Shown: positions 1 through 6,786 of the stretch, piece after piece
Position numbering within the stretch: position 1 is the stretch's first letter
How the letters are laid out: every line of letters starts with the position of its first letter
NCBI GenBank assembly: GCA_015767355.1
Contig: JADWMH010000082.1
Span: 1 to 8,718, forward strand
Length of the DNA stretch: 8,718 nucleotides
DNA from: Gammaproteobacteria bacterium
GTDB lineage: Bacteria; Pseudomonadota; Gammaproteobacteria; Chromatiales; Chromatiaceae
Reading direction: 5' to 3'
Position numbers and translations under genes: made by a program
The notes under the pieces: generated by a model
What the model was told of the DNA's origin: nothing
The model's input: only the letters and a program-made list of their open reading frames with translations
The model's database searches: none

Positions 1-30
1 GAAGGTCAGGGGCGTGAGCAGGACGCGGAA

Positions 31-58
31 GCTTCGCAAGCTCAGTGCATCCTATAAG
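31..58 (-). repeat. Partial copy of REP-like dispersed repeat
   Basis: Read on the minus strand, this stretch begins ATAGGATGCACTGAGC and continues TTGCGAAGC. It matches the left arm of the palindromic element at 2981-3051 at 23 of 25 positions; only the two bases after ATAGGATG differ. After GAAGC the match stops, so either the copy is truncated or its second arm has diverged or lies off the left edge. It sits downstream of the lipoprotein gene at 125-481, a usual location for intergenic REP-like repeats. The relationship is seen directly; calling it a mobile or RAYT-associated repeat is inference. Confidence 0.5.
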
Positions 59-124
59 AGATTCGAACAATGCCAAGAGTGATTAATAGCTTCCAATTAT
101 TATGGTTGAAGCAATCTTCCACCA

Positions 125-481
125 CTAATGCGGTATCGCGCCAAATATCTCCGGGGGAGGGCAGAGCTCCTTGATGCGAACCGTGACCTGGGTCTGCAGG
201 TTCATGTCATCTCCGATTTCAGGATAGCGCTCCTGGAGCGACTGCATACAGTTCGTGGATTGTTCTCCCACTTCTCCAGCGGCCCTGGCGATCTTCTCCA
301 TTGCTGATTTGTCTCCCGACTCCAGCGCCTGGGAAAACTTCTCCATATCCGAGAACACCGGTTTTAAACATTCACACAGCTCTTTGGCGGCATTTTCCAC
401 AGGGCCTGATTTGCTGCAGGAGAGCAGTCCCGGTGAAAGAGTCGCAACAGCGAGCAGGTAGAGACTTTTTTTGATCATCAT
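125..481 (-). CDS. Small cysteine-containing lipoprotein, function unknown
   Basis: This encodes a 118-residue predicted lipoprotein of unknown function. The N-terminus is Met-Met-Ile-Lys-Lys followed by a hydrophobic stretch and a lipobox LLSC at residues 19-22, so Cys22 should be lipidated. Serine at the next position predicts the outer membrane rather than retention in the inner membrane. The mature part is helical and charged, with further cysteines in CEC (about 36-38), NCMQ and LCPP near the C-terminus, suggesting disulfides in the periplasm. Two adjacent ATG codons open the frame; AAGAGA 7 nt upstream of the first one, inside the end of the preceding gene, is a modest ribosome-binding site. 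The start lies 3 nt after the stop of the 811-residue membrane protein gene, so the two are probably co-transcribed and translationally coupled. I recognise no named family; many proteobacteria carry similar small lipoproteins. Confidence 0.82.
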   Translation of the reverse strand: MMIKKSLYLLAVATLSPGLLSCSKSGPVENAAKELCECLKPVFSDMEKFSQALESGDKSAMEKIARAAGEVGEQSTNCMQSLQERYPEIGDDMNLQTQVTVRIKELCPPPEIFGAIPH

Positions 482-484
482 CGA

Positions 485-2920
485 TTATTCTCTTGAAGTG
501 GCAAGTGGAAAACTCAAGGCGGCCAACAAGTATAGCAAGACTGCCAGTGTAACGACCATTGAAAATCCGCCGTGGATGGCGAGCAGGGTAGCGAGTATTG
601 CACTGATGACGGAGGCGCAGCCGTTGATTCCCCATGCCCAGGGGATCAGTTGCCGGGCATGCTGCCCCAGGTGGGAGAGAGCCAGAGGAAAAGGCATGCC
701 CATCAAGGTCGCCAGAGGTGCGATCATGACAATTGCGAACAGCATCTTGATTGCCAGCGGCAGTGACAGCAGCGCATCAGGCAGATGTTTGAAAAACAGC
801 AGATAGGTGAGACTAAACACCGCAATGCCTCCCACGGCAAACACCACACCCCGGCGAACATCTCCCCGATTCACCAGGCGCTGGCTGAAGAGACTGCCGA
901 GGCCGGCAAAGATCAGAAAGCCTGTCATGACCGTGGCTGCGGAATAGAGCGGATGGTGCAGCAGCAGCGTCATCTTCTGGATAAAGGCGATTTCGATAAA
1001 GAGGAAGGCCAGGCCGATGGCGAAAAAGTAGATCAGTACACTGCTGCGCCTGATGGTTTGCGGCGCGGGCGCCTCCCTGCGTTTGAGAAACAACAGCGGC
1101 AGGATGATCAGCAGCAGGCTGGCAAACAGGGCCTGCAGCAGTGTCGATACCGATATCAGGTAACCCTGTTCGAGCAGCGGCATTCCACCCTTGCCCTGCA
1201 GGGAGAGTATCTCCGGCAGTATGCTCCACTTGAAAAAGTGGAAAAAATAGGGGCGGTCATCGGTCGATGGCCGCAGGTCGAATTTATAGTCATCCATGAA
1301 CTGTTCGGCGTTGTCGCCCAGCAGGAAAACTGCCGACTGATAAAACCAGGGTTGCCGCAGCTGGTTGAAACGGTTGGCTTCACCGGCCTGCATACCGGGA
1401 TACCAGGCGGCATCGAAGCCAAGCGTTTTGCAGAAGGCTTTGACGGCATCGATCTCGCTGCTTGTGAAAGCGCCATTTTTTATCAGCAGCGTGCTGGTCT
1501 GCCAGCCTCTGATGAGCACGAGTTGCTGCGCGGGGTGTTCCACTCCTGACTCTTTGAGCGCCTGAATGGCTGTCGCCATCAGTTTCAGGGTGTCGCGCGG
1601 CGGCAGCTTGATCCAGCGGCTGACGGAGAGATAACCATCGGACTCAAGATGCTGCAGATAGGTTTTGAAGGCCTCGAGCGTGTAGAGATAGCTCTCATTC
1701 AGGGCGTAGAGCCCGGCAGTGGATGCGCCAAAGGCATCCATCAGCGCCACCTGTATCAGGTCATAGTGTTGTGAGGAGTCCGTAATAAAACCGCGCGCCT
1801 CCTCGACATGCACCTCGACATCACTCTGCTGGTAGAGATGCCCGGAGAACTCCGCATAATCGCTGCGCATCAGCTCCACGATCTGCGGGTTCAGCTCCAC
1901 AGCAGTGATCTGAGGGATCTGGTGATAACGCGCCTGCTGCACATCGGCGCCGCCTCCGGCTCCGAGAATCAGCACCTGCTGCAGTTTGCGCAGATGATAG
2001 GGGAGGGCGGAGGTGATCTGGTCAAGATAGGCAAACGCATCCGACATGCCGGCATCACGGGTGATGACGCTCATATTGCCGCCATCGGTGAATATGCCCA
2101 CCTGGGGAGGTGGTTCGCGTTCGGCCTTGAGGCTCAGTCCCGGAGCATGGCGAAAAGGAGTCTGCCGGCTCTCCACGATCTCCAGCAGACCCAGCGGTGA
2201 GGATCGCTGTGCAACGACCTCTGTACCGGGAATACGCAGTGTTTGTGACAACTCTTTGTAGGGAGAGATCAGCGCTGCACTGTGCAGCGCAATCCAGATC
2301 ATGGCTATTGCAGGCAGGATAGAGAGCAGGGCAACGCGCCAGGCGGCGGCTGAATGCAGCGCAATGGCTGCGAGCAGCGTTGCCATAAGGGCGAATACGC
2401 CAATCCAGGCCAGCACCTCGAATGGCATGAATTTAAACAGGAGCAGGATGATGCATGCACCACCGAGACCTGCGCCGATAAGATCATAAGCGTAGATCTT
2501 GCTGATCATATCGCTGTAGTGGCTCAGAGCCAGTGCAATCGCACTGGCGGCAAACAGAAAGGGGATCGCCAGCAGCAGGTACATCAACAGCAGCCATCCC
2601 GGCTGTCGCCAATCCCACATCACCTCCTCTGCATTGAACGGCAGCTGCTGTACGAGCAGAAAGGAGGCGATGGCGGAGATGCCGAAGAGTGCAATGGCAG
2701 CGGTGAATAAAACAGCAAAACGCCTGTTAAGTCCTCTCTGAAAAATAGTGATGACAGCGCCGCTGGCGCCATAGCCGAGCAATGCCAGGCTGATGATCAT
2801 GTAGGCAAAGTGATGCCACTGGATGATCGAGAAGAGCCGCATCAACAGAATCTCATAGCCAAGCGCAGCAAGTGACAGCAGGGCGATTGAGAGAAACAGG
2901 AGATATTGATGCTGTTTCAT
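485..2920 (-). CDS. Polytopic membrane protein with spermidine-synthase-like domain
   Basis: An 811-residue inner-membrane protein with three parts. Residues about 5-215 hold several hydrophobic helices. Residues about 240-570 form a soluble Rossmann methyltransferase/spermidine-synthase-like domain, with the nucleotide-binding loop LILGAGGGAD (317-326), an acidic motif VELNP (341-345) and EEARGF (373-378). Residues about 585-805 hold further helices ending in the typical GMPFPLAL and IPWAWGING motifs. This architecture is known in many proteobacteria and is usually annotated as a spermidine synthase-like or MFS-type protein. True aminopropyltransferases carry an Asp-rich catalytic motif like DSSDP after the YDxI strand; here the corresponding segment is VALMDAFGAS (391-400), so polyamine synthesis should not be assumed. 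The likely role is SAM- or nucleoside-ligand binding at the membrane, substrate unknown. The ATG at 2920 lacks a clear Shine-Dalgarno sequence and follows an AT-rich leader. The lipoprotein gene follows 3 nt after the stop. Confidence 0.87.
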   Translation of the reverse strand: MKQHQYLLFLSIALLSLAALGYEILLMRLFSIIQWHHFAYMIISLALLGYGASGAVITIFQRGLNRRFAVLFTAAIALFGISAIASFLLVQQLPFNAEEVMWDWRQPGWLLLMYLLLAIPFLFAASAIALALSHYSDMISKIYAYDLIGAGLGGACIILLLFKFMPFEVLAWIGVFALMATLLAAIALHSAAAWRVALLSILPAIAMIWIALHSAALISPYKELSQTLRIPGTEVVAQRSSPLGLLEIVESRQTPFRHAPGLSLKAEREPPPQVGIFTDGGNMSVITRDAGMSDAFAYLDQITSALPYHLRKLQQVLILGAGGGADVQQARYHQIPQITAVELNPQIVELMRSDYAEFSGHLYQQSDVEVHVEEARGFITDSSQHYDLIQVALMDAFGASTAGLYALNESYLYTLEAFKTYLQHLESDGYLSVSRWIKLPPRDTLKLMATAIQALKESGVEHPAQQLVLIRGWQTSTLLIKNGAFTSSEIDAVKAFCKTLGFDAAWYPGMQAGEANRFNQLRQPWFYQSAVFLLGDNAEQFMDDYKFDLRPSTDDRPYFFHFFKWSILPEILSLQGKGGMPLLEQGYLISVSTLLQALFASLLLIILPLLFLKRREAPAPQTIRRSSVLIYFFAIGLAFLFIEIAFIQKMTLLLHHPLYSAATVMTGFLIFAGLGSLFSQRLVNRGDVRRGVVFAVGGIAVFSLTYLLFFKHLPDALLSLPLAIKMLFAIVMIAPLATLMGMPFPLALSHLGQHARQLIPWAWGINGCASVISAILATLLAIHGGFSMVVTLAVLLYLLAALSFPLATSRE

Positions 2921-2980
2921 TAAATATTCGATAATATATTGTTATATAAGAAATTAATTAGTATAATGCTTTGTCATTCT
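2921..2980 (-). promoter_or_regulatory. AT-rich leader and possible promoter of the 811-aa gene
   Basis: These 60 bases lie between the palindromic repeat and the start codon and are far more AT-rich than the surroundings. On the minus strand they contain GCATTATACTAA, a fair -10 candidate (TATACT), and later AT-only stretches such as TTATATAAC and AATATATTAT. No convincing -35 hexamer sits 16-18 bases upstream of TATACT; that position falls in the terminal arm of the repeat. No ribosome-binding site precedes the ATG. This is a plausible promoter or protein-binding region, but the exact elements cannot be fixed by eye. Confidence 0.3.
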
Positions 2981-3051
2981 CATAGGATGTGCTGAGCTTG
3001 CGAAGCGCATCGATCGCGAATGATGCGCTTTGTTCCTCAACACATCCTATG
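2981..3051. repeat. 71-bp palindromic REP/MITE-like element
   Basis: The element begins CATAGGATGTG (2981-2991) and ends with the exact reverse complement CACATCCTATG (3041-3051). Inside, TGAG pairs with CTCA, then an asymmetric bulge (CTTGCG against TGTTC), then AAGCGCAT (3003-3010) pairs with ATGCGCTT (3023-3030) around a 12-base loop containing CGATCGCGA. The whole forms a long hairpin on either strand. It lies between pcm and the downstream 811-residue gene, both on the minus strand, so it may act as a transcription attenuator or mRNA-end stabiliser for pcm. There is no terminal U-run of a classic rho-independent terminator. A partial related copy lies at 31-58. Similar GGATG...CATCC repeats are known as abundant intergenic repeats in gammaproteobacteria; membership of a particular family is inferred. 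Confidence 0.8.
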
Positions 3052-3086
3052 TGCCGTTTGCCATGCGAACGATGGTGTGGAGCCCC

Positions 3087-3818
3087 CTAATGACTCCCTG
3101 TCAGGGGAACGAAAATGACCGGCAGCAGCTGGCGTGTGGTGACGTCACCTTCGGCGTTCTTCTCTACCAAAAGCAACTCCTGGGTCATGAATCTGGAACC
3201 CACGGGAACCACCATGCGTCCGCCGGGTTTGAGCTGTCTGATCAGCGGCGGCGGAATGTGACTCCCGGCGGCAGTGACAATGATCGCATCGAAAGGTGAC
3301 TGCTGCTTCCATCCGTAATAGCCGTCTCCAATCCGCACATCCACGTTGTCGTAGTGGAGTCGTTTGAGCCGCTTCCCGGCTTCCTTTCCAAGCGGAGCAA
3401 CAATCTCTATGGTATAGACCCTGTCGACCAGCTCAGCAAGAATGGCGGCCTGGTAGCCCGATCCGGTGCCGATTTCCAGCACCTTGTCGCCGGGATCAAG
3501 ATCCAGCAGGTCTGTCATGATAGCCACCATATAGGGCTGTGAGATCGTCTGACCATGGCCGATGGGCAGTGGGCGGTTTTTGTAGGCGCGCCTGCGGTTT
3601 TCCGGCGGAACGAACTCATGCCGCTTTACGCTTCTCAGGGCGTCCAGTACATGTGGATTGAGTCGATCTCTTCCCAGTTGCGAGGCTGTCTCCACCACGT
3701 CATCGACGATTTCCGCCACCATGCGCTGGCGTGCATCAGTATAGGGATCACGATCATCCGCCCTGGCTGTGGATGAAACGGCAATCAATAACAGCAGTGA
3801 TAGAAAATATCGCATCAT
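3087..3818 (-). CDS. pcm: Exported protein-L-isoaspartate O-methyltransferase
   Basis: A 243-residue SAM-dependent methyltransferase of the PIMT family, which methylates L-isoaspartyl residues in damaged proteins so that they can revert to aspartate. Family signatures are RDRLNPHVLDAL (51-62), LPIGHGQTISQPYM (84-97) with the conserved serine of QTISQP, the SAM-binding loop VLEIGTGSGYQ (113-123), TIEI (136-139), GDGYYGW (164-170), FDAIIVTAA (176-184) and LKPGGRMVVPVG (196-207). The core matches cytosolic PIMT (about 208 residues) almost end to end. The extra N-terminus, MMRYFLSLLLLIAVSSTARA, is a clear Sec signal peptide with an ARA cleavage site near residue 20, so the enzyme should be periplasmic. 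GAGGT lies 7 nt before the first of two adjacent ATGs and supports this start. It is divergent from the gamma-glutamyltransferase-like gene and followed by a 71-bp hairpin repeat. The function is confident; location and physiological substrate are inferred. Confidence 0.93.
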   Translation of the reverse strand: MMRYFLSLLLLIAVSSTARADDRDPYTDARQRMVAEIVDDVVETASQLGRDRLNPHVLDALRSVKRHEFVPPENRRRAYKNRPLPIGHGQTISQPYMVAIMTDLLDLDPGDKVLEIGTGSGYQAAILAELVDRVYTIEIVAPLGKEAGKRLKRLHYDNVDVRIGDGYYGWKQQSPFDAIIVTAAGSHIPPPLIRQLKPGGRMVVPVGSRFMTQELLLVEKNAEGDVTTRQLLPVIFVPLTGSH

Positions 3819-3936
3819 GGCAATGACCTCGGCATCTATTCGATTACAATCTCAGTATAGTTTGTTCTGCAGGGTATGATGCTCATATCCTGCTATTATT
3901 GAGATTCCTCAGTTACTCAAACCGGTCACCCTCATC
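3819..3936. promoter_or_regulatory. Divergent intergenic region between pcm and the GGT-like gene
   Basis: This 118-bp spacer must carry promoters for two divergent genes. On the minus strand AACTATACTGAG gives a TATACT -10 candidate for pcm, about 35-45 bases before its start. On the plus strand TGCTATTAT near 3890-3898 resembles an extended -10 (TG, one base, TATTAT) for the gamma-glutamyltransferase-like gene. Neither has a good -35 box at 16-18 bases. An imperfect inverted pair, GCAGGGTATGA and TCATATCCTGC (about 3870-3895), lies between the two candidates and could be an operator. All of this is by eye and tentative. Confidence 0.35.
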
Positions 3937-5490
3937 ATGAAATCCCGCGGAGCAGTCGCTTGTGGTCACCGGGAAACCGCAGCAGCGGCAGAACTGGTGT
4001 TAAGAGAGGGAGGGAATGCCTTTGATGCCGTCATCGCTGCATTTTTCACCTGCTGTGTTGTCGAGCCGGTGCTGGCATCGCTTGGCGGCGGCGGGTTTCT
4101 GCTGGCGCACACACAGGGCCGCCGCGATCTCATCTACGATTTTTTTGCACAGACGCCGCAGTTCCCTCTGCCCGGCGACAAGCTGGATTTCTATCCGATC
4201 CACGCTGATTTCGGTACAACGACCCAGGAATTTCATATCGGTTTGGCGTCGATTGCCACGCCCGGCGCTGTGAAAGGGGTATTCAGGATACATGACGACC
4301 TGTGCACCATGCCCATCAGGGAGCTTGCCCGGCCCGCGATAGAGGCTGCTCGCAATGGCGTTGTGCTGAATGCATTGCAGGCATCCATTTTTCAAATCAT
4401 TTCACCAATCCTGACTGCCACGCCAGAGGCCAGGCGGGTTTTCGAGAGTCAAGTGAATCCGGGATTACTCATCGGCGAAGGTGAAACGTTAAGGCAGCCG
4501 CACCTCGTTGATTTTCTTGAAGTCCTGGTGAGAGAGGGCAGTGATCTCTTTTACAAGGGTGAGATAGCACAGCTGATCGGCGATCTCTGCACACATGGCG
4601 GTGGACAGCTGACGCAGCAGGATTTGAAGGACTACGAGGTGGTGCTGAGGCAGCCGCTCACTCTGAATTACCGGCGACAGCGGGTATTGACCAATCCGGC
4701 GCCCTCCTGTGGAGGTTCCCTGATCGCGTTTGCGCTGAAGTTGCTGGAGCAGGTTGATGCGCAGCGATGCGCTTTCGGCTCATACCGACATCTGCATCTG
4801 CTCGCCGAAACAATGAAGCTGACGAACGAGGGGCGACTGGCTGCACAAATGAATCTGGGCGATGAAGCTGGATTGAATCAACTGCTCGATGCAAAATTGC
4901 TGCATGAATACCGGGAAAAAATTGCCACGAATGCCCATGCACTGCGCGGAACCACGCATATCAGCGTGATGGATGACAGCGGCAACATCGCGGCTCTGAC
5001 AGCGAGTAATGGCGAAGGTTGCGGCCGGATGATCCCTGATACCGGCGTCATGCTGAATAACATGCTGGGTGAGGAGGATCTGAATCCGGACGGCTTTTTT
5101 GGCTGGCCGGCAAACCGGCGCATGACTTCGATGATGGCGCCGACGCTGGTGATCTCCCCGCAGGGGCGTAAAACCTGCCTGGGTTCCGGCGGCTCAAACC
5201 GGTTGCGCACAGCCATCCTTCAAGTACTTGGCAATATCATCGATGTCGGCATGCCGCTTCAGGAGGCAGTCGACCATCCACGCATCCATTTTGAAAATGA
5301 TCTGCTCAGCATCGAGCCTGGCTTTGATCCGGATGCAATCAAGGCTTTATGCAGGGAGTATCCAAACCACAAGTTGTGGCAGCGACAAAACCTCTTTTTT
5401 GGCGGCGTACACGCCGTCACGGAGCATCACGGCAAATTCGACGGCGCCGGTGATCAACGGCGTGGTGGTGTTGCGATCGTTGTTGAGTAA
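3937..5490 (+). CDS. Gamma-glutamyltransferase family protein (Ntn hydrolase)
   Basis: A 517-residue protein of the gamma-glutamyltranspeptidase family, which is made as a precursor and self-cleaves before a threonine that becomes the N-terminal nucleophile. The large-subunit region shows GGNAFDAVIAA (25-35), EPVLASLGGGGFLL (43-56) and TPGAVKG (108-114). The cleavage site is GTTHISVMDD (338-347), which puts the nucleophile at Thr339 by alignment with E. coli GGT. The small subunit has DTGVMLNN (368-375), MAPTLV (400-405), and LGSGGSNRLR (415-424), the oxyanion or substrate loop. In E. coli GGT a DFRE motif carries the arginine that binds the gamma-glutamyl carboxylate; here the place reads YDFFAQTP (67-74), so that arginine is missing. 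No signal peptide is present and the fold begins at once, so a cytoplasmic protein is likely, unlike periplasmic E. coli GGT. No good ribosome-binding site precedes the ATG. It converges on the next gene with 2 bp between stops. Family certain; substrate unsure. Confidence 0.9.
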   Translation: MKSRGAVACGHRETAAAAELVLREGGNAFDAVIAAFFTCCVVEPVLASLGGGGFLLAHTQGRRDLIYDFFAQTPQFPLPGDKLDFYPIHADFGTTTQEFHIGLASIATPGAVKGVFRIHDDLCTMPIRELARPAIEAARNGVVLNALQASIFQIISPILTATPEARRVFESQVNPGLLIGEGETLRQPHLVDFLEVLVREGSDLFYKGEIAQLIGDLCTHGGGQLTQQDLKDYEVVLRQPLTLNYRRQRVLTNPAPSCGGSLIAFALKLLEQVDAQRCAFGSYRHLHLLAETMKLTNEGRLAAQMNLGDEAGLNQLLDAKLLHEYREKIATNAHALRGTTHISVMDDSGNIAALTASNGEGCGRMIPDTGVMLNNMLGEEDLNPDGFFGWPANRRMTSMMAPTLVISPQGRKTCLGSGGSNRLRTAILQVLGNIIDVGMPLQEAVDHPRIHFENDLLSIEPGFDPDAIKALCREYPNHKLWQRQNLFFGGVHAVTEHHGKFDGAGDQRRGGVAIVVE

Positions 5491-5492
5491 AA

Positions 5493-6656
5493 TCACTCTT
5501 TAGCCCAGTATTTGGTCTTGATGCCTTCACCCAGATCGGCCTTGATCAGACGCCTCCTGACTTCCAGCAGCCGCTCGATCAACCTGGGTTCCGCCTTTTC
5601 GTAGGCTTCGGCATCCGGAGCGCGTTTGACCACCACGCCAAGCAGCTCGGTGATGGCGTTGCCGATGGAGTTCTGGCTGATGGTGACGATCAACTTGCCG
5701 TTGTCGTTGCGGTAGATGAGTTGTTTGAAGGCGGGCTGCCAGCGAATGGCGTTGGCATACTTGGCATCTCTGATGCAGTGGTTCCTTACTTTTTTGGCCG
5801 TTGCCAGGAAGTCGTTGTTGTAGAGCAGGTGATCCTCGATCTGGACAGGAAAGCGGGCATCTTTCGGCATCGGCGCATTGCGTGTCGAGACCTGCGTGAA
5901 AAAAGTGCGGTAAAAATCGATGAATCCCTTCAGAATCGTGTCGTACTCTCTCCAGAAGCGGATTGATTTCAGGGAGGAACTTCCTCCGCAGATTTCCCAA
6001 CTTGGCAGCCCGTTGGGGTAGCCGGTCAGTTCGATTCTGGAGTCGTCATCATCAACGATTTTGAGTATCTTAAGCCCAAGGCTGGCAAAAAATTCTCTAA
6101 AGGTCTCACTCATATAGGATTGGAAAAGACTGTGCTGACCACCATCCGTCAGGTTGGGGTTGTTCGGGTCGGCGATCGCTGCCTTGCGCAGCTCCTGCTT
6201 GTCGAAGGCGATAAAGTGGTTATGCAGCATGCGGATGCTGGGAACACCGGGAGAGGTCAGCGGCCAGGTGGCGTCGAGACTCGCCTCTCCGGCAAGGATA
6301 AGCGTCTCTTCCTGATCAGGAAATGCCTCGAGCATGTAGTCGATGATGATCTGGTTCATGCGGTTCCACACATGCCTGGTATTTTGCGGCACCTGGGTGC
6401 GGCGCACAGGCCGTCCGAGTGGATCAAGGATACATCGGGATGTGTTGAAGATGATGGATGTATCGAACAGGTTGCTGTGTCCCAGCGCCTTGCGATAGAG
6501 CAGCAGGTTCTCGGGGTTTCTCAATAGACCGTTGTTGTTCTCCAGATCGTTGAGATTCTCCGTGCTGTTGAAGAACTCGTTGGGAGCCATCCCCTCGGGA
6601 ACATCCAACGGGATAGGACGGAAGGGATTGACGATCTCTCTTGGGCCATTTTGCAT
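5493..6656 (-). CDS. Conserved-looking protein of unknown function, 387 aa
   Basis: I do not recognise this 387-residue protein. It is soluble, with no signal peptide or membrane helix. The N-terminal quarter has an Asn-rich segment (NSTENLNDLENNNGLLRNPE, about 30-49). The middle contains ILAGEASLDATWPLT (120-134) and SIRMLHNHFIAFD (140-152), whose His145-x-His147 faintly recalls the His-x-His of HIT and galactose-1-phosphate uridylyltransferase-like phosphorylases; this is only a pattern resemblance. Further parts are KIVDDDDSRIEL (199-210), GLPSWEICGGSSSLK (216-230) and an aromatic helix FIDFYRTFFTQV (245-256). The C-terminal quarter is basic and helical (ERLLEVRRRLIKADLGEG, 361-378). AAGGA at 6665-6669 lies 8 nt before the ATG and supports the start. 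It is divergent from the 95-residue gene over 126 bp and convergent with the gamma-glutamyltransferase-like gene. The sustained frame with balanced codon use and a good ribosome-binding site makes it a real gene. Confidence 0.82.
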   Translation of the reverse strand: MQNGPREIVNPFRPIPLDVPEGMAPNEFFNSTENLNDLENNNGLLRNPENLLLYRKALGHSNLFDTSIIFNTSRCILDPLGRPVRRTQVPQNTRHVWNRMNQIIIDYMLEAFPDQEETLILAGEASLDATWPLTSPGVPSIRMLHNHFIAFDKQELRKAAIADPNNPNLTDGGQHSLFQSYMSETFREFFASLGLKILKIVDDDDSRIELTGYPNGLPSWEICGGSSSLKSIRFWREYDTILKGFIDFYRTFFTQVSTRNAPMPKDARFPVQIEDHLLYNNDFLATAKKVRNHCIRDAKYANAIRWQPAFKQLIYRNDNGKLIVTISQNSIGNAITELLGVVVKRAPDAEAYEKAEPRLIERLLEVRRRLIKADLGEGIKTKYWAKE

Positions 6657-6732
6657 TACAGGATTCCTTGATATAGTCGAAAAATATCACCACGACTCCT
6701 ATTATGCAGCAGATGTTGGGGGAAGGTATACA

Positions 6733-6786
6733 ATGGACTACTTTGATAATTCCCCATCTCTACATGAAAACGGAAAACTGTCGTGA
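6733..6786 (+). CDS. Possible 17-codon leader ORF overlapping the next gene
   Basis: A short frame begins at ATG 6733, encodes MDYFDNSPSLHENGKLS and stops at TGA 6784-6786. It is preceded by a strong Shine-Dalgarno run, GGGGGAAGG (6718-6726), 6 nt from the ATG, which is stronger than anything before the following GTG start at 6783. Its stop overlaps that start in a GTGA arrangement, the classic geometry for translational coupling. The peptide shows no attenuator-type run of a single regulatory amino acid. It could be a coupling leader, a real micro-protein, or a chance frame in the 126-bp divergent spacer. The geometry is seen directly; expression is inference. Confidence 0.35.
   Translation: MDYFDNSPSLHENGKLS

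Noticed and set aside
89..112. Hairpin GCTTCCAA...GTTGAAGC downstream of the lipoprotein gene, considered as a terminator
   Set aside because: The stem is only about five pairs with a bulge, and no U-run follows on the minus strand.
785..1549. A 254-codon plus-strand open frame opposite the 811-residue membrane protein gene
   Set aside because: It is Gln/His/Lys/Gly-rich, has no domain, and is antisense to a well-supported membrane protein; such long shadows are usual opposite GC-rich-third-position genes.
3083..3108. CCCCC...GGGG inverted pair across the pcm stop codon, considered as a terminator
   Set aside because: It lies largely inside the coding sequence and has no U-run after it.
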